A stretch of 64,000 nucleotides of DNA from Larkinella sp. C7 (GTDB lineage Bacteria > Bacteroidota > Bacteroidia > Cytophagales > Spirosomataceae), in contig NZ_VBSL01000006.1 in NCBI RefSeq assembly GCF_006149005.1, forward strand, positions 310,001 through 374,000. Reading direction: 5' to 3'. The translations under genes and the position numbers were made by a program. The notes below the pieces were generated by a model. That model was not told where the DNA came from and ran no database searches. It worked only from the letters and a program-made list of their open reading frames with translations. Below, piece after piece: positions 27,516-36,315 of this stretch. The first letter of the stretch is position 1. Each line of letters begins with the position of its first letter.

Positions 27516-28835
27516 ATGTCGCGAACTACCGAGCATAAAGAAGGTAAAGCTACCGTCAAGATTGTTTATTATAAGCATAAAACCCTCAGTGATGGGAGTC
27601 ATCCATTTGTGGTTCGGATTACCAAAAATCGTAAGAACCGGTGGATCTCCACCGGCATGAGCCTTCATCCTCGCTACTGGAATGATGATAAAGGGGAAGT
27701 TCGTCGAAGTTACCCCCAGAAAGAGCGGGACTTACTGGAAGAGACTTTAAAAATATGGCTAAAGCGTTACAGTGAGGCTGCCAATAGTCTGGCGATCGCC
27801 GATGAGGTTCACGATGTCAAAGCCGTGGCTACTAAAGTTAGTGAAGAACGGAAAATCACCCTTCAATTTCAGCTGCTGGCATACATGGACTATCTGGCCA
27901 GCGAAATGCTTCAGATGGGCCAGGTAGGTAACCGGAAAGTGTATCGAGAAATACGGTTACAATTGACCAAGTATATCCAGGCTCAGTATAAGAAAGAAGA
28001 TGTTTCTTTTGAACAGGTAAATGTCAAGTTCTGCAACGGTTGGGAAACGTTCATGCGGAAGAGCGGCCTAACTGAAATTACATTATCCGTAAAATTCAGG
28101 ACGCTCCGGGCTGTACTTAATAAAGCCATTGCCAACGGCTATGCAAAAGCCGAACATTATCCGTTTGCTCGTAATTCGGCCGAAAAGCACAAATTCCATA
28201 TCGGCAAATTTGATACCTCGACGACCAAGCGGGCGATTAGTCGGGCCGACATCCGGAAAATTGAAGCCTATGAGCCAGAAGGAGCAACTACATACGATTT
28301 ACTAAAGCTACAACTTGCCAAAGATGTTTTTCTCTTCTCATACTACGGCGGAGGGATCAACTTTGTAGATATCGCTGCCCTACGCTGGTCTAACATATCT
28401 TCTGAGATTAACGGGAACCAGCGATTGGGCTATATCCGTCAAAAAACTGGAGGGCGGTTTTCTTTCAGGCTAGTGGCATCTTCATTGGCCATTTTGGAAC
28501 GGTACCGCTCAGCGACTGGTGAAAAAGGCAACGGGTATATTTTTCCGATTCTTAACGAGGCTCTCCATAAAACACCGGTTCAGATTCATAACCGTTGCAA
28601 CAAAGTTATGGGACACATCAATGCGGGTTTGAAAGATATCGCTGAAGCTGTGGGGATAACAACGCTTTTAACCACCTACGTAGCCCGGCACTCTTTTGCT
28701 ACGGCGCTAAAACATTCTGGAGTTACTACGGCTGTTATTTCGGAGGCAATGGGACATAAAACGGAAGCGGTAACACAGACCTATCTGGCTTCGTTTGATA
28801 ATGATTTGATTGATGAGGCTTTCAATAATTTATAA
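27516..28835 (+). CDS. int: tyrosine recombinase/integrase of the element
   Basis: Site-specific integrase of 439 residues. An N-terminal arm-binding domain (IVYYKHKTLSDGSHPFVVRI) is followed by a SAM-like core-binding domain and the catalytic domain. TYVARHSFATAL, ISEAMGHKTEAVTQTYLASF and the nucleophile Tyr in TQTYLA are clear. As in many Bacteroidetes integrases, Tyr stands where HxxR has His, and the first-Arg region reads GGGINFVDIAAL without the usual Arg. I start at 27516, because the upstream frame from 27456 translates the repeat cluster. Confidence 0.92.
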   Translation: MSRTTEHKEGKATVKIVYYKHKTLSDGSHPFVVRITKNRKNRWISTGMSLHPRYWNDDKGEVRRSYPQKERDLLEETLKIWLKRYSEAANSLAIADEVHDVKAVATKVSEERKITLQFQLLAYMDYLASEMLQMGQVGNRKVYREIRLQLTKYIQAQYKKEDVSFEQVNVKFCNGWETFMRKSGLTEITLSVKFRTLRAVLNKAIANGYAKAEHYPFARNSAEKHKFHIGKFDTSTTKRAISRADIRKIEAYEPEGATTYDLLKLQLAKDVFLFSYYGGGINFVDIAALRWSNISSEINGNQRLGYIRQKTGGRFSFRLVASSLAILERYRSATGEKGNGYIFPILNEALHKTPVQIHNRCNKVMGHINAGLKDIAEAVGITTLLTTYVARHSFATALKHSGVTTAVISEAMGHKTEAVTQTYLASFDNDLIDEAFNNL

Positions 28836-29803
28836 TGGAAATCTTAACCATGGAAGCAGTAAAATTGATTATTAATACTATCAAAGTACGCTTCAAAGGC
28901 ATTCGTATTACTGGATCAGATAACAATCTTGATAAATATATTCAAGCAAAGAAACGCTATGATAAATATCCTCAAGAATTTAAAGATGCCCATCAAGAAT
29001 CGATAAATGGTTTACCTTCAAGACCAAGGATGTACAATGAAGGTTTAGATTTTTTTAATCGGTGGAATTGTGTTCAAGATATAAATCGAAAAATCATTGC
29101 CTCCATATCAATTGTTGAGATAAAGGAGAATCTAGATTTTCTACAATTATTTCTTGAAAGTCAAGCAAATCAAGAAAAGATAATTAATTGCTCCTATTTA
29201 GATGCAGCGGGTAAGCTAAAGCTTGCATATATAGGGAGAGATATTTCTATTGACCGTTTTTTTGAAGAGAGAGTATTAACTAAGGTTAGGCAATCAATTA
29301 AAGAGCTTGAGAAATTAGAAGCGCTTTCAATTCTTAATGACATTGTAATTACGCAACGCCAAGCAGAAACGAAAGTATTAAAAACTCCGAATGGACAGTT
29401 TGAAAGATTATCTACACAGAGAGAAGTAATGAGAAATGAGAAGCCGAGTAGCCAATTGTCGGTTCCTGAGTTTCGAAAGCTTGCTGATATCTTCAAAGAT
29501 CCTAAAGACTTATCTGCAGCTACAGCATTTTTGTCAAAAATTGATAAACCTGTAGTTAATTCAAATAGTGAGTGGATAGCAAAATACCGTGGTCACAAAT
29601 CAGTAGCTGTAGTTTGGATCACTGTATTAGAAAGAAAAGGATGGTTAAAGCCTATTTACTATAAAATGCTAGTTCCGCTGCTCAATAGCTATTTTCCTGG
29701 GCTTGAAATGGGAAAGGATGCGGGTATGTTTAACAAAGTGAATGAGGTTCAGCTCATGGCCAAAAATGAGCTAGAGAAAATGATACCAGTCAAAAAAATG
29801 TAA
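28835..29803 (+). CDS. uncharacterised protein translationally coupled to the integrase
   Basis: A 322-residue soluble protein I do not recognise. It begins within the integrase stop (TAATG overlap), so the two are probably coupled. The A+T-rich codon use differs from the integrase. The middle (residues ~130-200) is Lys/Glu-rich and helical. The C-terminal ~100 residues (SVPEFRKLADIFKDP, then YRGHKSVAVVWITVLERKGW) look like a compact domain found near Bacteroidetes integrases, perhaps DNA-binding. A role in excision or regulation is only inference. Confidence 0.55.
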   Translation: MEILTMEAVKLIINTIKVRFKGIRITGSDNNLDKYIQAKKRYDKYPQEFKDAHQESINGLPSRPRMYNEGLDFFNRWNCVQDINRKIIASISIVEIKENLDFLQLFLESQANQEKIINCSYLDAAGKLKLAYIGRDISIDRFFEERVLTKVRQSIKELEKLEALSILNDIVITQRQAETKVLKTPNGQFERLSTQREVMRNEKPSSQLSVPEFRKLADIFKDPKDLSAATAFLSKIDKPVVNSNSEWIAKYRGHKSVAVVWITVLERKGWLKPIYYKMLVPLLNSYFPGLEMGKDAGMFNKVNEVQLMAKNELEKMIPVKKM

Positions 29804-29909
29804 ATGGCTTGGCAATTACTTTTTCATTCTTTCCATTCCATTTATAGAATGGAAAGAATGGAGAGAATGGCAATCCACTTCCTTTGCCCATGTCAATAAC
29901 AAGATAGAC

Positions 29910-30290
29910 ATGGAAAACAAAATCGTAGTAACCCCTGAATCACAGTTACAAGCTCTAATTGCCGAAGCCATTGGTATAGAGTTTCGACGTTATTTCCTTT
30001 TTATTCAACAACATTCTGCTGGAACAGACCCGGAATACATCGACTATAAAAGATGTAAGGCTAAGTACTTTTCAAGTGTACCTGATTCCACGTTACGTCA
30101 AAAATTTGCTAATAATGAAATTCCAGGCGTAACAAAAATAGGTAAGCGATTATTAATTCACGATCAGACAATTGCTCATTGGTTACAGAGCAATCGACGT
30201 GTGCAGACTGTTGAAGTAGAACAATTAGCTGAGGAACAGTTTGTCAGTCGCCATAAAACATCGCGCAGCGGAGGGCGTAAGGTGTCATGA
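29910..30290 (+). CDS. excisionase-like helix-turn-helix protein
   Basis: A 126-residue protein whose C-terminal half (STLRQKFANNEIPGVTKIG, then KRLLIHDQTIAHWL) matches the winged helix-turn-helix pattern of excisionase/MerR-like small proteins. Its place between the integrase unit and the KilA-N gene suits a directionality factor or transcription regulator. It overlaps the next gene by 4 bp (ATGA). Confidence 0.55.
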   Translation: MENKIVVTPESQLQALIAEAIGIEFRRYFLFIQQHSAGTDPEYIDYKRCKAKYFSSVPDSTLRQKFANNEIPGVTKIGKRLLIHDQTIAHWLQSNRRVQTVEVEQLAEEQFVSRHKTSRSGGRKVS

Positions 30291-31120
30291 TACCATTTCT
30301 AAATTATACTCCGTCATTAGCTTCAGGAATACGCCATTCCCAAATAAAAAAATACAAAGGGAACCCGATTGAGTTCGAAATAATCAATCACGAGGTGTAT
30401 GCGAATGCAACCGGAATGTGCAAGCCGTTTGAAAAGCGGCCGATTGATTGGATAAGGCTACCTGATTCTCAGCGGTATATACAGGCATCTCAGGCAAAGT
30501 GTGAAAATCTCACTTTGATCCAAACCCGAAGAGGAGGTTCAAACCCATCCACCTGGATTCACCAGAAACTGATCGTTGTATTGGCCCGATGGCTTGATGT
30601 CGACTTTGCGGTTCAATGCGATGAATGGGTGGCTGAACTTCTACGGACCGGCAAAGTTGAGGTATCGAGCAAGGAGTATAGCCGGAAAGAACTGGCGTTA
30701 ATGATCCTGCAGGCTGAAGAAGAGAAGGAGCAATTACTTCTGGAGAATGCTCAGCTACGGCCAAAAGCAGCATATGCCGATAAAGTCCTGGCCAGCGTCG
30801 ACGATATCACCACAACGATTATCGCCAAAGAACTCGGTCTATCGGCAAAGCAACTCAATCAACTTCTGGTTCAGCGTCGGGTGCAGTATTATCACGACGG
30901 TCAATATATTCTTTACGCCCCGTATCAAAATAAGGGCTTGTCTTCTTCCCGAACGCATGTCTACACCAATAAAGAAAGGAAAAGCCGGACCCGGCATTAC
31001 TTGGTCTGGACGGAAAAAGGCAGGGCGTTCATTCACCGTCTGCTAAACAGTTCGCCAACTAGCGCTTTAGCCCTTCCCTTAATTACTCATTCCCCACCTG
31101 CCAGTTCATCCGATCATTGA
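30287..31120 (+). CDS. KilA-N domain / phage antirepressor protein
   Basis: A 277-residue phage regulator. The N-terminal KilA-N domain spans about residues 10-125 (VYANATGMCKPFEKRP, NPSTWIHQKLIVVLARWLD). After a coiled-coil linker, a C-terminal KilAC/Ant domain occupies about residues 165-260 (TTTIIAKELGLSAKQLNQLL, then HYLVWTEKGRAFIHRLL). Such proteins bind DNA or repressors to control phage development. It overlaps the preceding gene by ATGA. Confidence 0.8.
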   Translation: MIPFLNYTPSLASGIRHSQIKKYKGNPIEFEIINHEVYANATGMCKPFEKRPIDWIRLPDSQRYIQASQAKCENLTLIQTRRGGSNPSTWIHQKLIVVLARWLDVDFAVQCDEWVAELLRTGKVEVSSKEYSRKELALMILQAEEEKEQLLLENAQLRPKAAYADKVLASVDDITTTIIAKELGLSAKQLNQLLVQRRVQYYHDGQYILYAPYQNKGLSSSRTHVYTNKERKSRTRHYLVWTEKGRAFIHRLLNSSPTSALALPLITHSPPASSSDH

Positions 31121-31175
31121 TTAGGATACGTTGACCTGTAATCCGTTGGCCGGAAGCGGTTTGTTCCGGCATACT

Positions 31176-31910
31176 ATGAGTGAGGTTATCAATTATATCC
31201 GTCTGATGAATTGGTTCTGGGAAGTGGTACCCTATTTACCCGGCTATAAGTCTGAGTATGGCTCCGTCTTTCTGGCCGTTGTTGATAGTTGTAACCGAAA
31301 TGGCTGGCGGGAAACAGCTGTTGAATTTGACCGGTTGATCAACAAAGTCCGATGCTCCAAGCGGATGTACTATGAGGCATTGCGGTGGTTAACCGGGCAG
31401 GACCTGATAACGTATAAACCGGGTCGTAACGAGTATGCACCTGCCAGCTTTAACTTGAGTGAGTGGCTAAAAGCTGAGGTGCAAAAATGCACCGCTACCG
31501 TTACCTCTCCTGCACCTCAGTCGGAAAATAGTGGTGCATTTTTGCACCTCAACAATACCGCTACTGATACCTCTACCGCACCTATTAATAATAAACTAAT
31601 AAACAATAAACCTAAAAACAAGAATACATCTGTCAATAAGGATAAAATCGCTTTTCGGGAAAATGTATACCTGCAACAGTCCGAGTATGATAAACTCGAA
31701 AAAGAATTTGGCAAAGACTTCGCCGACCGCTGTCTGGACAAGCTTTCAAACTACAAGCTTTCTCATGGCAAAAGCTACAAGTCCGACTATGGGGCCATTC
31801 ATAATTGGGTAATTGATGAAGTGGAGAAAAAACAGAGCCGGTCGTCCGGATCTCACCTCAATGGATTAACGGTTGCCCCGACACCCACTGCTAAACCTAC
31901 GCTGCGATGA
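31176..31910 (+). CDS. phage replication initiator-like winged-helix protein
   Basis: A 244-residue protein. The N-terminal ~95 residues look like a winged helix (MSEVINYIRLMNWFWEV, then MYYEALRWLTGQDLITY). A low-complexity Thr/Asn linker and a basic C-terminal domain with FGKDFADRCLDKLSNYKLSHG follow, the organisation of phage O/DnaD-type replication proteins. The start at 31176 gives the family-like N-terminus. It overlaps dnaB by 4 bp (ATGA), consistent with helicase loading as its job. Confidence 0.65.
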   Translation: MSEVINYIRLMNWFWEVVPYLPGYKSEYGSVFLAVVDSCNRNGWRETAVEFDRLINKVRCSKRMYYEALRWLTGQDLITYKPGRNEYAPASFNLSEWLKAEVQKCTATVTSPAPQSENSGAFLHLNNTATDTSTAPINNKLINNKPKNKNTSVNKDKIAFRENVYLQQSEYDKLEKEFGKDFADRCLDKLSNYKLSHGKSYKSDYGAIHNWVIDEVEKKQSRSSGSHLNGLTVAPTPTAKPTLR

Positions 31911-33262
31911 ACAACATCACCACATCGACTCATCTGATCAACGTCGACTTAGAACTAGAAGCGGCCGTGTTGGGCAGTGTGCTGACGACTCCCGATAAAG
32001 CGGGTGAGCTGCTTCGCTATATTCAAAAGTCGGCCATCTTTTACAAAGAGTTTCATCAACACGTTTACCAGGCCATTGCCCATCTGTATAGCCAGGGACA
32101 GGAGTGTGATTTTCTGGCCGCTAAACAATGGCTTCAAAAAAACGGTCACGATACGATCGGACTAATGCCGGTTGTTGAAAAAGGCGGCTATTTTGATCTG
32201 ACGCCGAAATGTCTGTTCCTCTATGAACTGGCCGTGAAAAGATTTTTAGGGCAATACGGGCAGCGAATGATTCGGATGTCCGCCGATCCAACGACTGATG
32301 CCCTGCAACTGCTGGAACGCGTTGACGGCGATATTGACAATATTATGGGGGCCATTCAATCGATGAAGCGTCCAACTGTTAATGATCATCTAAAATTATT
32401 TTTGAATGATTTGGATGGAAAAGTAAAGCGTGAAGGGCCGTATTCCGGGCTATTAACGGGCATCCAAACGCTCGACGAGCAGACGAATGGCCTGAAATCG
32501 GGAGGCTTTTACGTGCTGGCAGCCGGTACGGGTATTGGTAAAACGGCAATTGCAGGACACATCATCAAACATCAGATTCTACAAGCAGGGAATGCCGTAG
32601 GATTGTGTACGCTTGAAATGAAAGGTTCCGAGATCCTGGGGCGGTTTGTTGCCGCCGAAACGGGTTATAGCAATTTCGAACTTGATCGGGGTAAGGGCTT
32701 AGACTATCGCCGGATTAATCAAGCCGTAACGAAGCTCTCCGGAGCGCCATTGCACATTTGGGACAAACCCATCGAACTGGTCCAACTTAAATATCAGGCC
32801 TCCGAATGGAAGCGCAGGCACGGCATTAAGCTGCTGGTGATCGATTACCTGCAGCTCGTTAAACATAGTCTGGTTAAGAACCGCTATGAGCGAGTTTCCG
32901 ACATCAGCTCGACTTGTAAGGAAATGGCTCAGGAAATGGATATCGCTGTACTAGCGCTGGCACAATTGAACCGGGATCATGAGAAACGTGAAGGCTGGAA
33001 GAAACGTCCTAAACTCTCGGATTTGCGCGAAAGTGGCCAGATCGAACAGGACAGTGATGGAGTAATGATGTTGTTTAGGCCGCATAAGTACGGTCTTTCT
33101 TACGATAAGAGCAGCATCATTATTACTCCCCAAACGCTGGAGATCCACCTGCCCAAATGGCGTAATGGGATGCCTACGGATGAGGATTATCCTTTGCTTA
33201 CATATTACGATGCGCCGACTAACCGCGTCGGCTCGACTCCCTTTCCGGATGTCCCTTTTTAA
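31907..33262 (+). CDS. phage-type replicative DNA helicase, DnaB family
   Basis: A 451-residue hexameric-type helicase. The N-terminal helical domain starts with DLELEAAVLGSVL and the RecA-like domain follows. Walker A GTGIGKTA is at about 207-214, Walker B is in LLVIDYLQLV, and RESGQIEQDSDGVMML is the DnaB arginine-finger region. It overlaps the initiator gene, forming a replication module that makes the element independent of host DnaB loading. Confidence 0.92.
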   Translation: MNNITTSTHLINVDLELEAAVLGSVLTTPDKAGELLRYIQKSAIFYKEFHQHVYQAIAHLYSQGQECDFLAAKQWLQKNGHDTIGLMPVVEKGGYFDLTPKCLFLYELAVKRFLGQYGQRMIRMSADPTTDALQLLERVDGDIDNIMGAIQSMKRPTVNDHLKLFLNDLDGKVKREGPYSGLLTGIQTLDEQTNGLKSGGFYVLAAGTGIGKTAIAGHIIKHQILQAGNAVGLCTLEMKGSEILGRFVAAETGYSNFELDRGKGLDYRRINQAVTKLSGAPLHIWDKPIELVQLKYQASEWKRRHGIKLLVIDYLQLVKHSLVKNRYERVSDISSTCKEMAQEMDIAVLALAQLNRDHEKREGWKKRPKLSDLRESGQIEQDSDGVMMLFRPHKYGLSYDKSSIIITPQTLEIHLPKWRNGMPTDEDYPLLTYYDAPTNRVGSTPFPDVPF

Positions 33263-33301
33263 AACTAGCTAGTAGTAACGTTTTTTATACCACAACACAC
33301 C

Positions 33302-33934
33302 ATGATCAACACGACTACCGAAAATTTAGGCTACTTGGTTCGCTGGGACGCTCCACACCGGCCGCATGAGTTTGAAACCAATCAGCAGGTCTTTTCTCAC
33401 CCGGATCTGTTAACCGCCCGCCGTCAGGCCTTTCGTTTTGCTGAAGACCTCTGCCAGAACCAGACCGGTAAGTATACACTGGAAATCGAAATCTATCTGG
33501 TTCATCTGATAATGGAACCGAGTCAGCCTGCACTAAAAGCGTACACAACACAGGTGTTTCATAAACGGTATCCGGAAGAATTACCAGAACCCGTAACTAA
33601 AGAGGTAACAACGTCTTCTGTAGAAAAAAAAGACCAGACCTTAACTCTCACTATCGTCAATATAGTTCAGGTCATAGAAACCGAGAAAGCGCTTTTGGAA
33701 GCCCTGAGCGAATTGGACGGTGAGCTCAGGTATTACGAGCAACATTTTTTTCCGACGGGCTTTGGCACCTTTGCGGTGGTGATCCGGCATCCCACCTGGA
33801 TCAACGAATACACCATAGCGGTCCTCTACGATGCCCTGGCTTACGTCGTCTCCCTGATTGGCCGCTATAATCATTTTCATTCCAGCGAAGGGGATCAGGA
33901 ATTAACGCTTACCGTTGTTCAACAGCCTTCCTAA
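33302..33934 (+). CDS. uncharacterised phage-module protein
   Basis: A 210-residue protein that I do not recognise. The first ~100 residues are acidic and mixed alpha/beta (LGYLVRWDAPHRPHEFET). A short Thr/Ser linker near residue 105 leads to a second half that looks like a small alpha/beta domain (ALLEALSELDGELRYYEQHF). No signal or membrane segment. It lies between dnaB and the small terminase gene, where phages keep small accessory proteins. Confidence 0.5.
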   Translation: MINTTTENLGYLVRWDAPHRPHEFETNQQVFSHPDLLTARRQAFRFAEDLCQNQTGKYTLEIEIYLVHLIMEPSQPALKAYTTQVFHKRYPEELPEPVTKEVTTSSVEKKDQTLTLTIVNIVQVIETEKALLEALSELDGELRYYEQHFFPTGFGTFAVVIRHPTWINEYTIAVLYDALAYVVSLIGRYNHFHSSEGDQELTLTVVQQPS

Positions 33935-33962
33935 TTGTTTTATATCCACACCACACGAAATC

Positions 33963-34508
33963 ATGAAAGAAATCGAAGAACAAAGACCACGGGGAGCACC
34001 TTCCAAGTATAAGTCGGAATATGCCACTATCGCCCGGCAACTCTGTTTACTGGAAGGCTCGACCGATCGGGATTTAGCCGAAGCCTTTGAGGTATCGGAA
34101 AAGACAATTGAAAACTGGAAGAAACAGTATCCCGAATTTTTACGGTCAGTCCAGGAAGGAAAAAAAATAGCTGACGCTAAGGTCGCCGAAGCCTTTTACA
34201 AACGCTGTATTGGGTTCGACTACCACGAGATTACCCGCGAAGGAAAGGCACCACTCGACTCCGCAACAGGCAGCTTTAACAAGGGATTATTAAACGTTAC
34301 GAAGGTCGTCACCAAGCACGTACCACCCGATGCTGGAGCGGCATTGAACTGGCTGAAAAACCGGCAGCCGAATCATTAGCGCGACAAGGTGGAGCACCAC
34401 CACAGCGGCAAAATTGATACCAATGACCTCAGCCAATTGACCGATGAACAGCTAACACAAAAATTGGCAGAACTGCAACAGAAAGCTCATGCAGCCACTA
34501 ACGATTGA
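33963..34508 (+). pseudogene. terminase small subunit with in-frame amber codon
   Basis: DNA-packaging recognition subunit. The N-terminus carries a helix-turn-helix (DLAEAFEVSEKTIENWKKQY), then AAALNWLKNRQPNH and a TAG at 34377-34379. The same frame continues for 42 more codons (RDKVEHHHSGKI, then LTQKLAELQQKAHAA) to a TGA at 34506-34508. Family members usually read on through W-R-D-K here, so the TAG most simply replaces TGG. The full reading overlaps the large subunit start by 20 bp, the normal coupling. Without read-through the C-terminal oligomer or terminase-binding part is lost. Confidence 0.75.
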
Positions 34509-35961
34509 ACAGGTTCAAATTGAACAGATTCGTCGGGAGCAAGCCCGAAGGTCTTACGTCTGGTTTGTGCCGTACCTGAAACCGGATTATTCAATGCAGC
34601 CGTTTCATGCAGTTATGGCCGATCGGTTGCAACGCTTCGCCGATGGTCACATCAAAAAGCTGATGATTACGACACCCCCTCAACACGGGAAGTCAGAATT
34701 ATCGACTCGGAACTTACCGCCGTACCTGTTTGGGAAAAACCCTAACCGGAAAATTGCGGTGTTGTCCTACGCGGCCACCAAAGCCAAGAAGTTCAACCGG
34801 GAGATTCAGCTACGAATGGATAGTGACCGCTATAAACATCTATTCCCCAGTGTTCGGTTGGCAAGCCACAAGGACCCGGCTTCAACCCGGACTACCGATG
34901 AGTTCGATATTGTGGGAAATGGTGGAGTATTGAAATCCGTTGGTCGACAAGGCCCACTGACGGGTGATCCGGTGGATATAGTCATCTTCGACGATTTGCT
35001 CAAAGATCTCCAGGAAGCTAAATCATTGACGATCCGGGAAAGAACCTGGGATTGGATTGAATCGGTCGTCGAAGCCCGGTTGGATAATGATGGACAAATG
35101 CTCTATGTCACCACTCGTTGGGATGAGGACGATCCAGCCGGCCGCTTTCTGGATCGGGATGGGTATTGGTCCGATGTCAATCCGGATGGGTGGATTTTGC
35201 TCAATTTTGCCGCCCTCCGCACGGCTGACATTCTGCCCTATGATGATCGACCTCTGGGAGCTGCCCTGTGGCCCGAAAAGCACAGCCGGGAGCGCATGGA
35301 GAAGAAACGCACCGATTCGCCCATCACCTTTAATGCATTGTACCAAGGTGATCCCAAGCCCTCCCCGGAGGCCATGGTTTTTCCCGACTGGGCGGAGATC
35401 GATGAAATGCCCTCCTGTGATGTGTATTTCCATGGGCTTGACTTTGGGTTCAGCAATCACCCCAGTGCCCTGATCAAGATTGGAAAGATCGGTAACCGGC
35501 TGTATTTGGATGAGGTGTTCTATAAAACTGGTTTGACCAATCAGGATCTGCTGCAGTATTATCATGCCGCCGGATTACCACCGGGTCGGGAAACGATCTG
35601 TGACAAGGCCGAACCCAAATCCTTGGAGGAACTCCGCCGGGGTACCTACGATGCCCATGGTAAGAAGCTACCGGGCATCAATGCTACAGGTTGCGACAAA
35701 GGCCCTGGCTCAGTCAATGCCGGTATTAGCAAGCTGAAAGAGTATCGGGTGTTCTACACGCGCAGGAGTCGCAACCTGGCTCGGGAAGTTAAAAACTACC
35801 AGTGGATCATGGCCGGTGGAAAGGCAACGAATGATCCGGTCGATGATTATAACCACGCGATGGATGCCGTTCGAGGTGCGGTGTTCACCAAGTATAATAA
35901 GCCTAAAAAGGGAGCCGGTAAGTTCCGCAGCATCCAGCTGTCAAGTCCGAAGACAATTTAA
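34489..35961 (+). CDS. terminase large subunit
   Basis: Packaging ATPase-nuclease that cuts and pumps phage DNA, 490 residues. Walker A TTPPQHGKSE is at 61-70, and Walker B VDIVIFDDL has acidic residues at 168-169. The nuclease half starts with FHGLDFGFSNHPSALI (metal-binding Asp) and ends with DDYNHAMDAVRGAVF. It appears intact. No portal or capsid gene follows, which is odd for a complete phage. Confidence 0.92.
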   Translation: MQPLTIEQVQIEQIRREQARRSYVWFVPYLKPDYSMQPFHAVMADRLQRFADGHIKKLMITTPPQHGKSELSTRNLPPYLFGKNPNRKIAVLSYAATKAKKFNREIQLRMDSDRYKHLFPSVRLASHKDPASTRTTDEFDIVGNGGVLKSVGRQGPLTGDPVDIVIFDDLLKDLQEAKSLTIRERTWDWIESVVEARLDNDGQMLYVTTRWDEDDPAGRFLDRDGYWSDVNPDGWILLNFAALRTADILPYDDRPLGAALWPEKHSRERMEKKRTDSPITFNALYQGDPKPSPEAMVFPDWAEIDEMPSCDVYFHGLDFGFSNHPSALIKIGKIGNRLYLDEVFYKTGLTNQDLLQYYHAAGLPPGRETICDKAEPKSLEELRRGTYDAHGKKLPGINATGCDKGPGSVNAGISKLKEYRVFYTRRSRNLAREVKNYQWIMAGGKATNDPVDDYNHAMDAVRGAVFTKYNKPKKGAGKFRSIQLSSPKTI

Positions 35962-35987
35962 AAATTTACATATCCACACATTTTATT

Positions 35988-36275
35988 ATGGCAACAGAAA
36001 AAACGAACGAAGCTCTTGTTGAGATGAAATTAGATAAGGTGACTACGGAAGAGCGTATCTCCGATCTAAACCGGCTGATCGATGATTTGAACAACCAAAA
36101 AGAATCCTTCAGTAATGAGCTTACGCGAAAAAGTATTACGGCCCAGGAATACCGAGTCTCGGTAAAAGAGATTGAACAACAACTGCAACAGCATCTCGCC
36201 GATCTAGCCCAACAAAAACAGAAGCTGAGATCGATTCGTTGGGCCATCAGTTATAAAGATCGCTCAAGAATATAG
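35988..36275 (+). CDS. small coiled-coil protein
   Basis: A 95-residue, charge-rich protein predicted to be almost all coiled coil (heptad-like EERISDLNRLIDDLNNQKES and VKEIEQQLQQHLADLAQQKQ). It follows the large terminase gene by 26 bp in the same direction. It has no recognisable family; a scaffold or assembly role would be guesswork. Confidence 0.5.
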   Translation: MATEKTNEALVEMKLDKVTTEERISDLNRLIDDLNNQKESFSNELTRKSITAQEYRVSVKEIEQQLQQHLADLAQQKQKLRSIRWAISYKDRSRI

Positions 36276-36315
36276 ATGCTTTAACGTACTGTCAACAATT
36301 CACATAAGCTGTTTC

